Source: Solenopsis invicta
Lineage: Eukaryota; Arthropoda; Insecta; Hymenoptera; Formicidae
Reading direction: 5' to 3'
Assembly: GCF_016802725.1 (NCBI RefSeq)
Contig: NC_052679.1
Coordinates: 18,469,635-18,533,634, forward strand
Length of the DNA stretch: 64,000 nucleotides
Under the pieces are notes generated by a model, which was not told the DNA's origin, did not search any database, and worked only from the letters and a program-made list of their open reading frames with translations. Both the position numbers and the translations under genes were made by a program. Below, piece by piece: positions 25,581 through 37,420 of this stretch (its first letter is position 1; each line of letters begins with the position of its first letter).

Positions 25581-27947
25581 AATCTGCAAAGACTTTATTT
25601 CTACAAACGTGTTTGTGCAGTTTGTACCTCCCGTAAATTTCGCAAGTTGGAATACTCCGCGCGAGACGAGATTCCGACGAGATCGGAAATTGAGCGGCGA
25701 CTTGGCACTTCGCTGGCACAACTTCTCTTTAATTACAGTCATCGAGAAGCTGTAAAGCCATTAGACTCGATATCCCTCGCCGAATTTTCACAGAAATCAT
25801 GTTGCGCCTCACAGGACGGTCGATTAAATGCGGACACACGGACAAGGAAGCAAGAAATTCTCAAATCATTCCTGCACAGCAACATTTTAGGTAACAGTCA
25901 ATGACTTTGAATTGAACACCATCAATAAAACACTAAATGTGATTTAAATATTATATCACACTTACAGGATTGAATAATTAGTTATAAAAAAGTAAAAGTT
26001 AAATAATGAAGTTATTTTAACTAACAATTAGTTAATTTTAAATAAGTTTTAAATAATTTTTTACTAGAGCTTTACGTATAAACTTTAATTTAGTAATTTT
26101 TTCTTAAATTATAAAAATTTACTTATGTAAACGAGAAAATAATTGTAAAGGAAAAAATACATTTCCATATAAAAAACAATATCTTTGTTATTTCGTAAAA
26201 ACTTAATTTATAAATAAAATATAAAATTTATTTAATGCTTAAATTTATATTTAATGATACATATTATAAAAGATATTTGTTAATTAAATTAATCTAACTC
26301 TAAAAAATTATAACATTTTAATTTAATATAAATACTGCTTTTCTAAATTAACATTTAATTTAATTTAATCTAAACGAAATTTTTAACACAACTAAATTAA
26401 TTTTATAAGCTATTAACTTTAATTCTTTCAACTCTGAATTAATTCTGTTTAAAAAAAAAAACTTTTTTTTCTATTATTTTTCTTAATTTAATACAGGTGG
26501 TACTTGATTTTTGAATAATTTTTCTACCAATAGTTTTGAAGAAATCAAAATGTTTAAATATCGATTAGTTTGATGTCTGGATCTGAAGAATTGTCTCAGG
26601 GTAATGACGGGTGCGAAAGGATTATTTAACTTAATTTAGTTAAAAAAAAAAATGAACTTCTCCAGCTATGCACCCTTATCAATGTCTAAATAAATTCTTG
26701 ACTTAGCACTAGGCGAAGGTGAGCTGAAAAAATTTCAGGCGAAGATCGAAGCGGCAACGCAGAAGAAGCTGAGGGATGAGTTTGCGGAGGAATGTTGTAT
26801 GCTAGAGGCTGAAAAGAGATTCGCCATTAGACGCAATGCGGATGAAATTCATGCCAAATACGAGGAGTATTTCAAACTCACACAGCAAGAGTTGAAGGAA
26901 AAGTTACAGGTGAACATAAAACAGCATAATTTAACACTAAACGATCAATGATAACTTATTGAAAACCGTGCGATAGGTTGAATTAGCGGATGCAGATGCG
27001 CAACGCAACAAAGAACTACAGAAGGCCGTCGTAAAAGCGCGAATGGATACGACACACGATGTGCTAAGAAAGATACGGCCCCAGATGAACTGGGTCGTTA
27101 CGCGTCTTTACAATGAGCTCGAGCAAATTTGTCGTGCGCAGAAAGAAAAAATGATTACTGATTTTAATCAGATTATGAGGTATCTAGATAACAAATACTC
27201 AAGTTTCGAAAGATTTTTGGCATGAAAAATATCGTAATATATGAAATATTAAATTTGGCACCACGAAGAAACCAATATCTCAAATTGGATGCAAGAATCG
27301 AAGAAATTGAGAGGCAAAAAATGAAAGAACTGCGTATTCAACGTCATGAACTTGAAATGCAAAACATAACGAATATTATTTATATTTTTTGCTTGGAAAA
27401 ATTACGTAGCGGTTCACAATTACAGGCAATACACAAACATTTTGAAGTAAATATATAGCCATTTATATTAGACTTTAAAATATCTGTATTTACGTACATT
27501 TTTTCTTTCTAAAACGATTGGATAAAAATTAAAAAAGAAATTGAAACTCACATTTAACTGTTACATTTTTATATTAAATATATTTGTTATAAAGTAAAAT
27601 TTAAAATAAAATAATGATTATACTTTGTACATTTGAATATACATATCATGATAAGAAATATTAATTAAAAATTACATATTTAAAATAAGGAAAAAATCAA
27701 GTTCTTGCATAAACTGATTGCTAAACAAGAAGAAATTATAAGTACAATGAACGAAAAGATTACAAAATATCGCAATACCAATGAAATGCTTCAGGAAAAA
27801 ATCGATACTCTTACACAGGAATTTCAGAAATTTATAAATTTTGCGTTTGATACCTTGCCGGAGCATGCCGATTTTTTATTGCCACTAAACCTACTTTCTG
27901 TAAAAAGTATAAGTAAAGAGGACATCAAGCAAGTAGAGAAGCGATAA
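25581..27947 (+). CDS. Coiled-coil protein, unidentified (5 exons; N-terminus unresolved)
   Basis: Exons: up to 25890, 26713-26909, 26977-27179, 27269-27446, 27690-27947; phases agree and the frame ends at TAA 27945. The first exon is open from 25581 but has no in-frame ATG. The true start must come from an upstream exon, for example through the CAG acceptor at 25620, or translation starts at a non-ATG codon. The product is at least about 365 aa. From exon 2 on it is charged and helical (GELKKFQAKIEAATQKKLRD, KYEEYFKLTQQELKEKL, KLIAKQEEIISTMNEKITKY), as expected for a coiled coil. RMDTTHDVLRKIRPQMNWVV is the most distinctive block. The acceptor before 27269 (CACGAAG) is weak. The size and layout recall the C6orf163-like coiled-coil family, but I could not confirm this. 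Confidence 0.7.
25940..26640. repeat. AT-rich degenerate repeat inside an intron; related to 62.0-62.45 kb
   Basis: Intron 1 of the coiled-coil gene is very AT-rich, with many TTAA-containing words. From about 26420 to 26635 it matches sequence at about 62005-62145 (direct) and 62357-62450 (inverted). Shared words are GAAATCAAAAT, TTAGTTTGATGTCTGG and GAAGAATTGTCTC. This points to a dispersed repeat with inverted arms whose core lies in opposite orientation in the two places. Confidence 0.55.
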
Positions 27948-29037
27948 ATAAAGTAAAAAGAAAAAATTTTGAAATTTATTGCAATAAAATGTTATATATT
28001 GTTTCAGATAGAATATAACTTAGAAAAGATATTATTCACATCCGATAATAATTTAATAAAATGCGTTAAAAATTCTATTTTCTGCATTAATAAATAAGTG
28101 TACATAATTATATCTATATTTATTTTTACATTTCTAGCGGAGTGGATAAATGATCAAAATATCAAGCTATTAATCCATGAGAAACGAATCTGCGGCATGT
28201 TTTATCAATCTACATTTTTCAAACACAAATACACAAAAAGGAATTAGTTGATTTTATATAAATGCAAAAGAAAAGGTCTGCGTATAAATACGGAAGAGTA
28301 ATTTCTTGAAATAAGGCTTCCTTTTCCATTTACCGAGCTGTAATTCAACTTATTAATATTCTTGTTAAAAGATGATACAAAGAGAAAATATCAGATGCAA
28401 TTAAAAGTTTTCATGCGCTATTGGATAGAGTAAGCCGATTTTAACATATTCGTGCAAACGTTTTTACTAAGTTTTTCAAATATGCACAATAGCGTCTAAA
28501 GTAACTTTCTTGTACTTACTTAAATGTAACATTAAGACATAGTAACATGTAAAATATATGTATTAATAAAATCTAGAGTTTTACTTTTTATATTGTATAT
28601 AATTATATATAACAGCTACACGTTGATAAATGCTTTATACATAATTATATAAATTTATATAACTTCAAAGAGGTTTTATATAACCATGCATAAATGTATA
28701 TAAATCATTATGAATATTTATATATACATTTATGGTAACGAGGAATTTATGTATAATTAAGTATAAAAATTTGTGTTATATAAAATTGTATATAATTAGC
28801 TGACATAACAGATTACGCATATTTATTAAACAATTTTTGGGGAGTAATTTCTTTCTTTTATAATCGCGATTTATTTAAAAGTGAATAAAAGTATAACATG
28901 TAGTAATAACTAAAAATACTTTAGTCAATACATAAGCATCTGTTAATATTATATTAATTATATTATATTAACATCTTCGAAAATTGCATTCTGGATAATG
29001 CAGAAAATTAATCTGCATGCATTTTAAGGTGGTTTCC
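27948..29037. other. AT-rich intergenic region
   Basis: No gene is supported. The stretch at about 28560-28810 is full of TATATAAAT-type words in both orientations and can fold on itself. It could be a decayed MITE or simple sequence. Confidence 0.45.
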
Positions 29038-29319
29038 CAGCAAACGAAAATAAATTCAAATAAATTGAAAATTATAATTTATTTTAATTTATTTACCCGA
29101 GTTTGCGCTTTAGAGTCTCGGAATATTTTTGAATTTAAATAAACTCAAATGCATTGAAATAAAAAATGAGTTATTCATCATTTTGAATATATTTCGAATG
29201 TATTTACATCCATATTATATTATTTTGGGATTCAAATGGATTCGAAAAATCTGAAGCGTGAATTCGAAAATGTCGAAATGAATTCATTTATATCTATTTC
29301 AATTAATTTTTATTTGCTG
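29038..29319. repeat. Palindromic MITE (CAGCAAA ends)
   Basis: Left end CAGCAAACGAAAATAAATTC and right end complementary (AATTAATTTTTATTTGCTG). Length about 282 bp, AT-rich interior with further complementary words (AAATGCATTGAAATA), no coding capacity. Confidence 0.6.
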
Positions 29320-29444
29320 AGTATATCATATACTATAGTGAGAAAGATCATGAGATAATCGTAATTATCATTTGCATTACGAGCGTGAGACCGTCCTTGC
29401 GACGTTACAATTTCATAGTGGACGTTGTCAACTCATAATGCTCA

Positions 29445-29587
29445 CACAGAAAAAAAGTTAGTATCTAATCAACAATTATTGTTTTATACGTATATAAGCA
29501 AGATTATAAATTCTTCCAAGAAGATTTTATATTCTTGCTTATATATGAAACAAAGATTGTTAATTGATACCAATTTTTTTTTCTGTG
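29445..29587. repeat. Near-complete palindromic MITE (CACAGAAAAAAA ends)
   Basis: The arms can pair over most of the 143 bp: CACAGAAAAAAAGTTAGTAT on the left, its complement form ending TTCTGTG on the right. Inner words ATATAAGCAAG and CTTGCTTATAT pair close to the centre. Confidence 0.75.
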
Positions 29588-29809
29588 CACTAATAGCAAA
29601 GAAATTACATTTTAAAATATTGTGTTTTAAGCCGAAAAATAATTAAAAAATTCTTTCTTCGAATAAAATACATTTTATAAAATGTTTGTAAAACTTTGTT
29701 TTATGGCTTTTATTAATAAGATCTATAAAGGATTATTAATTTGTAATTTTGTTATAATAAAAAGTGTCTTTTATGACATTATTTGTTCAAATACTGTAAC
29801 TGTGGAACT

Positions 29810-30890
29810 ATGGCTCGATTAAGCAGTATCGCATTGATCATTGTTGCAATAAACGTACTAATGTGCGTTCTTGCAGGAAAATTTGAGCTCTATCCTAGTA
29901 ATTATGATTACTACGATGTTCAAAGACATCTCAATAGATAAGGCTATACGGAGACGGAGAATTCAATTGCTACATGAAAAGAGCACCGTGCACAGAAGAA
30001 CAGAAGAAATTAATAGGTATATCTGTATATACCATTGCTGAATTATTTCTTTTTTCTTTTGCAACCAATTCTTTCATTATTGGATCAATTTTTTCTTAAT
30101 GACGACAATGAAATATTTGTACTTTTCAAAAGATACTCTTATATCAAATAAGAGATTCTTCTGACGAAAAGATTAGAATTCATAGATGTAAATAATTTTC
30201 AATCTTTAATTGAGAGTATAATTAATTACAGATACATATTTAGTGCCACAAGAGAAAACAAATAAGAAAATAAAATTCTTTATTTACTTTCAAGCTTTAT
30301 CTTAACAAAATTTTAAATTTCTTACAGAATTATTTGTATGTATAATTTGTAAAAATTGAAGAGCTGTACAAAAGTTAAAACAACAACCACACATCTATTA
30401 TATCAAACATTTGATAAGACTATTTCTAAGTTAATAATTGTTTAGCATGAATAGAAAACTTTATACGCAAAGAATTCATTCGACAATCTATTTTTATCAT
30501 TTTACGATAATTTTTGAATGGATGAATAATTTGTTAAAAATATCCGAAACCAAATTAATTTTTCATCTTTTTGTATAAAAAAACCGTATTCTTGAAGAAC
30601 TTTCAGCTTTCTGAATATAGCTTGTATTCTTTACTCTTATTCGTATTTAGATGTTATACTTATTAAGCAAAAGCGAAATCAATTACTATATATGTTACTA
30701 GAATAAATATAAAAGAATATCTTATCGTAGTTTCAGATGCAATCAGACATATTCTATACTAACTAATTGCGCAAGATGTTCTGAAAAACAAAAACAACTG
30801 GCATTGCTGAAGGCATTTGCTGAGTGGTATAAAAAGAATGTACCCGACAATTGGAAATTAATACTTGAGAATGTTAATTTGAACTCATAA
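29810..30890 (+). pseudogene. Chemosensory protein pseudogene
   Basis: Exon 1 spans 29810-30016 and exon 2 spans 30737-30890. Exon 1 starts MARLSSIALIIVAINVLMCV and continues to YDYYDVQRHLNR, where an in-frame TAA follows. Compared with CSP 2 there are two extra bases before the conserved block around NCYMKRAPC, so the frame is also shifted. Exon 2 also has two extra bases between its acceptor and the conserved TNCARC. Donor, acceptor and the four cysteine codons remain recognisable, so loss is recent. No exact TATATAA is seen upstream. Confidence 0.88.
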
Positions 30891-32348
30891 AGAAAAAGAA
30901 TATAACTGATCAGTAATTACTGGAAATACAAATGAATAATGGATCTTCCGAAATAAACAAGCGATTTCCTAATTAAATGTATTAATATAATAACTCAAAG
31001 TATGATTTATAATTTGATATATAATATTTGTAAACGGGAGTACCACATAGGAGAAGGAAATAACAAACGGTAGTACCTAACGATTTTAAAGAAATATTTT
31101 ATACTAATTTAACTGATATGCAATTTGTATTACCTTAACAGAAAAGAATAAAAATAAATTAAAAAATAAAAATATATTACATTACAATAAATTGTATCTT
31201 GGAAAAGCGCACGTTTTTTTTTAAACAAATACACTGTGAAGAACATTTATTGCATAATTAATTATAAAATCGTAGACATTTACTAATAAACTGGTGTTGT
31301 TAAGAATTATGTCGCGTGAATAATATTTATTAAGTTATTTTAAAAAAGCAATATATGATCTTCTCCTTCCTTTCTCTACTCATTATTATACGACCTAGAT
31401 AGGATAGTCCAAGTGCAAGTACAAAATACTTTATACGATTATTTCCAATAAATATATATTTTTTTAGAAATATATATTTTATTCTGTTTTTAATGTAAAT
31501 TATAATTCCGGGTGTCTCCTTTTATTACATCTGTTCGATGTTCATCGGATATCCTGTGGACACATCAGGGATTAAACACGTACATAAGTTTCATAAACAG
31601 CGCATGTTATGGATATTCATTAAATAAGTGTCTATTTTAAATATCATAAGTCGTAAAACAGTTGAATCATGGATATTTTCAATATTATTTTAGGATATCT
31701 TATAGATCACAGATGGTCTTTAAATATCCTTGTGCTATCTGTGGTTATAAACAAGCATAATTAACTAATTTAAGACGGATATAGTACTTAATAACGCTCC
31801 GCTCAAACAAGTTAATTGAATTTCAAATGATGAATAAAAAAAAAAACGTTGCAGATCCTGAAATGTGACTTTCTCTGCACTATAAACCAAGAAACGCTTT
31901 CCTCTCCGCGAATTCGCATTACGCAAGACACTTCTCCTATCTGCGACGCGAATCCTATAGATGAAAGCGTTATTCATCAGTTTTCCTTATTTTATTTATT
32001 TATTTATTTGTGAAACACTGCATTTAGAAATATTACAATTTTTCCACCGTTTTATCCATGTTATTTACCAAATGTTAAACAAGGATAAAATGATATCTGA
32101 TGGTACCCACACGATGTTTCTGAATACAGCCTTGCTAATATTAGACGTCACATGACCCTGAGCGCATGATTTAGATTTAAAAATGTTGACGCAGTTAGAT
32201 CAGAATCGGTGCATATTGTAATGAGGATCTAAGTTTTATCTCAAAAACGTGCATTATATATTCAATATTCTCTCGAATACGCAAATGTTTTTTTGTTTGT
32301 ATTTTCCATAAAACTTACTTCATATATTTTTTGCCGTTAAGTAAGCTC
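30891..32348. other. Intergenic region between CSP pseudogene and CSP 2
   Basis: AT-rich with no supported gene. About 31540-31745 holds a degenerate element rich in GGATAT/ATATCC words, with ATCCTGTGGACAC near one end and TGCTATCTGTGG near the other, possibly a decayed transposon. Confidence 0.4.
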
Positions 32349-32356
32349 TATATAAA
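32349..32356 (+). promoter_or_regulatory. TATA box of CSP gene 2
   Basis: TATATAAA lies 46 bases upstream of the ATG at 32402, at nearly the same distance as in CSP gene 1. Confidence 0.55.
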
Positions 32357-32401
32357 CGCAATGTCGATTCATTAACAATCTAGTATCCAAGTACTACAAT
32401 T

Positions 32402-33067
32402 ATGGCTCGATTAAATCGTATCGCGTTGCTCGTTGTTGTAACAAGCGTACTGATGTGCATTCTTGCAGAAGAGTTAGAGCTTTACCCTAGTGAACTTGAT
32501 GACATCGATGTTGTAAAAATTCTCGAAAATGACGCAGAGCGAAAAGGAGAACTCAATTGCTATTTGAAAAGAGAACCGTGCGCAGAAGAATTTAATAAAT
32601 ACACAGGTATAACTGTATATACTATTACTGAATTGTTTCTTTTTTCTTGTGTAACTGATTCTTTGGTCAATAAAAAATCGATTTTTTCTTAACGATAAAA
32701 ATAAAACATTTATAAGGTAGACATTTATATGTTATGTCAAATAAGAGATTTTTCTGAATAATTTATATTTTTGTATAAAAAAAACTGTATTCTTGAAGAA
32801 TTTTTAGTTGAATATAGCTTATATTTTTTAATTCTATTTAGATGATATTATTTATTAAGCAAGAGCGAAATCGATTGCAATGAAGTAGAATAAATAAATA
32901 TAAAAGAATATCCTTTCGGCGTTTCAGAAATATTCAGAGAAGCTGTAAGAACTAATTGCAAAAGATGTACTGAAAAACAAAAAGAACATTTGGAGACAAT
33001 TACTAATTGGTACAAAAAGAATCAACCCGATAATTGGGAATTAATACTTGAAAATGTCAACTTATGA
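32402..33067 (+). CDS. Chemosensory protein (OS-D/A10 family), intact
   Basis: Exons: 32402-32606 and 32928-33067, GT-AG intron of 321 bp in phase 1, 114 aa. A signal peptide (MARLNRIALLVVVTSVLMCI) is followed by LELYPSELDDIDVVKILEND. The CSP signature C-x6-C-x18-C-x2-C is complete (NCYLKREPC ... TNCKRC). The C-terminus keeps WYKKNQPDNWELILENV, typical of the fold. The closest relative in the window is the pseudogene 2.4 kb upstream, so the pair arose by tandem duplication. CSP 1 at 10 kb is more divergent in exon 2. Confidence 0.93.
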
Positions 33068-34010
33068 AGAAAAATAATAAATCTTCCGAAGCATGCTCCA
33101 GATTTTTCCAACTGATTTTTTAATGTAATAACCCATAATATGATTTATAATTCGGTAAATAATATTTATAAATGGTAGTATATAGGGAGAGGGAAATAAC
33201 AAATGCACCTAATGATTTTAAAGAAATATTTTGTACAAATTAATATAACTGATATGCAATTTGTATTACCCTAACAGAAAAAGATATTTAAAAAGGAAAA
33301 ATATATTGTACTGTAATAAATTGTAACTTGAAAAAATAATTTTTTCTTAAATAAATGTACTATGAAGAATATTTAGTCTATAATTAAATACAAAATTATA
33401 AACATTTAAATGAAATAAGTAACCGTTTATTGTACATATCTTTGCACCCAAAACTCATATTGACTTCGAGTTAAAATTCTAAACATTGACCTTGATCCGT
33501 CACGTTTATTTTAGACCCAATTATTTGAGAAGTAATATTGCTTTCCCTTATAAATCATAATTTATTAAAAAATGAATAAAAGAATAACTTGTAGTGCTAA
33601 CTAAAAACGTTTTAGTTAGCATATAATACCAAGTATTGCATCTTTGAAATCTTGAACATGTTTTCATAATCAAAATTTAAATTAGAATTTTATTACAATG
33701 TAAAATTACTTGAAGAATGTATTTTTATTAGCTTTTGAAATTTAGATGGGGAAAAATTTTTTTTAATCGGTTGTAATTTAAAAATTTTTTATGGTCCAAT
33801 TGAATTAATTTTTGCAAAAGACGGAATAAATAATCATCGATTTGTCGCACGTATCTATTTTATTATAAAAATTATCATGTCATGTTAAAATGATATGTAA
33901 CAAACTATTCACAAGAAATATAATACCAAAATATATAATCATTCTATAACAATATAAATATATTTATAATTCTCTGTACGAAAGTGTTAGATTAAATACT
34001 AATTAATACA
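33068..34010. other. Intergenic region between CSP 2 and the SPMIP1-like gene
   Basis: The first 400 bases are similar to the sequence downstream of the CSP pseudogene (about 30891-31300). The shared words include GATATGCAATTTGTATTACC, so the tandem duplication extended beyond the coding region. Nothing else is recognised. Confidence 0.5.
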
Positions 34011-34750
34011 TCAAGATTCATTGAAATTCCTCGCATTCTTCATTTGACAGCCACGGAACCATTCTGGATCTCGTTCCAGATTGAACGCTTTACGTTGATA
34101 AAATTGTGCTAACATAACGGATTTCAAACCTACTTTGCTAAGTGGAATGGGAGGATAATCATCAAGACACCAACCGTATATCCAATTCATACAATCAGAA
34201 AAATAGAAACGCTTCTCCGGGGGTTTCTTATATCTAAAAAATTTCAAAAAATTTTATATCGATTAATTCCTTTTCAGAGATGTGTACGCTGTGTTTAATT
34301 TGTGTTGCGCTACCTTTCCGTCAAATAATTATAAGTAGTAATAAAAGTTGGGACTCCTTTCTCGTAAAGTATAGCTCTTACGTCGGGATCAATCGGCTTC
34401 ATGGTATTTATATCGATAGAACCGTCGGACCTAGGTGGCCTCCAAAGAGGTAAGGGCTTCAGTTGCACCTATGTGCGTACAAAATTTAAAAGAGATAAGT
34501 ACTGCGAATTAAATGGATTGTGAGTAAAATTACATACGATGGGTCTATCAACGCGAACTGCCTCCCGTTTTTTAGACTCCGCAATTATTTCTCTGGCGCG
34601 TTTTGTGAATTTCGGCTCTTTCAACTGATCTATCAATCGTTCTTGATTCTTTAAAAACCATGTTCTTCGTATCGCGTTTTCCTTTCTTATTATCTCATTA
34701 TGAAATAAATGACAACGTGCGTCGCATACGTCTCTAGTAATTTTTGCCAT
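34011..34750 (-). CDS. SPMIP1/ATP6V1FNB-like protein (3 exons)
   Basis: Exons: 34750-34538, 34468-34314, 34233-34011; phases agree, 196 aa, start MAKITRDVCDARCHLF. No signal peptide or membrane segment is seen. The N-terminal half is helical and basic. The centre has a proline-rich stretch (LPLWRPPRSDGSIDI). The most telling block is ILYEKGV followed by TTYNYLTERYKKPPEKRFYF and NWIYGW. It resembles the pattern I remember for ATP6V1FNB (SPMIP1), a sperm axonemal microtubule inner protein in mammals. That assignment rests on pattern memory only; the gene structure itself is well supported. Confidence 0.72.
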
Positions 34751-37420
34751 ATTTCGATCTTGCAAATTTTACATTACTTTTATGTAAAATAAAATGATTT
34801 TTACGAATAATTTACATAACCATCAAAAAGTATTTTAAGAAAAATAACTCTGAAGTAAGATCTCAAAATGACATTGTTCTCAAGTGTTTTCTCCTTTCTT
34901 CACACCCTTGTAAGCTGACGAAAGATGAAAAACAATGAGTTAAATATAAAAGTACACTATAGCATTTTGTAGAATGATTTATTTACATCATTACTATATA
35001 TAATGCGTTTCACTGTTTTACACAAACTCAATATGCATTTATTAATATGTACCTTACATTATTTATATTTCTTTATAATACCAGTGGGAGCATATATATC
35101 GACTATATACAACTTGTTTCTCGAAAAAAAAGTAAACGCTTACTTATAAGGAAAAAACGTAAAAAAATGTAAAGTCGATTAATTTTATGTAATAATACAT
35201 GACCGCAACTTGCGTGATAAATTTAAAAAAAACAAATCAGTAAACGCACTACACATTATGTACAGTATTACAGTATTCTGTCACCTGAAAAATAAGCATT
35301 TATTTGAGGTTCAATAAAGGCAATTTCAAGAGACAAATGTTTAATACAAAGATTAATAGATTTCAATGCAAAGTATAAACGATAAATTAAGTATCCTGTT
35401 AAATTCAATAAAACATACACTGCAATCTGACATGCTCGAATTGGTATGCGAAATACATGCACACGTGCGTAATAGGCGCATACCTGCATGAATGTTTCGA
35501 ATGACAGGTTAGTTGCGAATCGTCGAAATAAGAAAACATTTTGATTAAATACACGTTTTATAAAGTCATTTTCAAATTTAATATTAATTTATATTACCAT
35601 TCTCCTTTTTACATATATCTTTACATATAAATACTGTACTTTTTTTCTCTTCAGCGTCAAACTTTTTATTTAGCAACGATGTAGGGTATTAAAAAAGTTA
35701 TAACAATAAATAAATATGGCGTGAAATATGAGTTTTACATGATATTACTCCCTCTTAAAGTCAACATCAAATGACCCAGTAATCACAGCCATAGGAAGCA
35801 ATATTTGTGATTATACATCATATATCGTTTAGATACATTATTTATATTACAAAATGACTAAGGAGCATTTTATTCATTTGTACTTGAATAATTAAGAGGA
35901 ATCGTACTTGTACAAATAAGTTTCATTTTTTCTACACTGGTTTTTTCATTTAATTTATACTGTACATCTGTAATATATTTTATAGTTTTATCTACAGTTT
36001 TCTATAAAATAATTACTTTACATCATTTCTAATTATTTTAGTTCAGGATAGCCAATCATGCCCTATTAATTCGATTCACTCCAATCCATATTGTATCTAT
36101 AATTTTGAACACAAAAAGTTACATTATATTGTACAAATCAGAGTTTCATTAAGTAGTCTTTGTATAATTTTTTTTTAACGTCAAATATCGATTGATTTTG
36201 TAATGTCCTTTTAATAATGATTATAGGAGTTATCTAATTTTGCAAAATTGTCTGTTTGTGAAATAATCCTGCATTAATTATGCCCACTTAATTATGCCCT
36301 AAAGTATATTTTATTATCGGTGAAATTCCTGCATGCATCCCACTGTTTTCTTAACTTACTTAATAGTACAATGTTGGAGTGGGCTGCAATCTAATTGTGT
36401 TATGCGCGTAATCTATTTTCTACTATTCAAGTGGAGCATATTTTTTTTCTTCCTTTTTAAAAGTATCTGATTTTTACACTTAAGAATGCTTAAAAAAATA
36501 TCAGCTTAATATTTCCTTTGTTTTTAGAAACAATCTCTATTTTTAAATAAATTTTTAAATAAATAAAGATGAATCCATCTATAAATTTAATTGATGTTTA
36601 TTAAACAGAATCGTCATTTCAACTAGGTGTCAATATATTAATGCCTATTAAAATATTTGAATTTATTTACATAAGTTAGATATATGTAAATTCGTATGTA
36701 TATTGATAAATTAATAGCAAATTAGTAAAACACAAATACTAACTGCTCCCATTCAAGCATCAAGATATACATCAAATTGATCTTTTGCTAAATGTTCAGT
36801 GATACTCCACATGAACAGTATAATAGATAATAGCATTTTATTTCAATTGTATATATTGGATGGCAGCCAGCGGTACCAGAATTAATAATTATTTTATGCT
36901 TCCAAATTTAGTATTGCTAATTAATAAAGTCATTTTTCAATTACATTTTAAAACAGTAGTACGTTACTTCCATACTGATTTTGCGTACATAATAGAAAAT
37001 CTATTGAAAGCACAAGATAATGTATGAAGCTTAAAGGAACAAGAAATTTTCTCTTATGCCTGCAGATTTACTTCTTATTAAGATCATTAACCAGAAATCA
37101 AGAATTAAAAAAAAAAAATTAACTTCATTTGACGTTGTTTTGTAATAATAAAGAAGCTTACAGATCAACATTCAATAAATCTGTACCTTTGTTGCTATTG
37201 TCTTTCTTTAAGCATCGATTTTCGTTTCTTTGCGACGTAGTACATGCATAAAAATGCTGCTTAAATGGACGAATCAATGATTCAACGAAATATTCATTGT
37301 CGATAGAATCTTATAAAGAAAGAAGATACCTTTTTATTTTTATTCTCGCGAATAATGAAACAGTTTCTCTCCCTTTTTCTTTCTTTAATGGACAATCGGA
37401 TGGTGCAATTTTTTATACGC
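34751..37420. other. Non-coding region downstream of mitoferrin
   Basis: About 2.7 kb without a supported exon, AT-rich. The part nearest 37420 is probably mitoferrin 3' UTR. Small frames such as 35268-35489 on minus show no family features. Confidence 0.45.

Noticed and set aside
28560..28810. TATATAAAT-rich stretch as a satellite or origin
   Set aside because: The words are irregular in spacing and orientation, so simple AT-rich sequence or a decayed element is enough to explain them.
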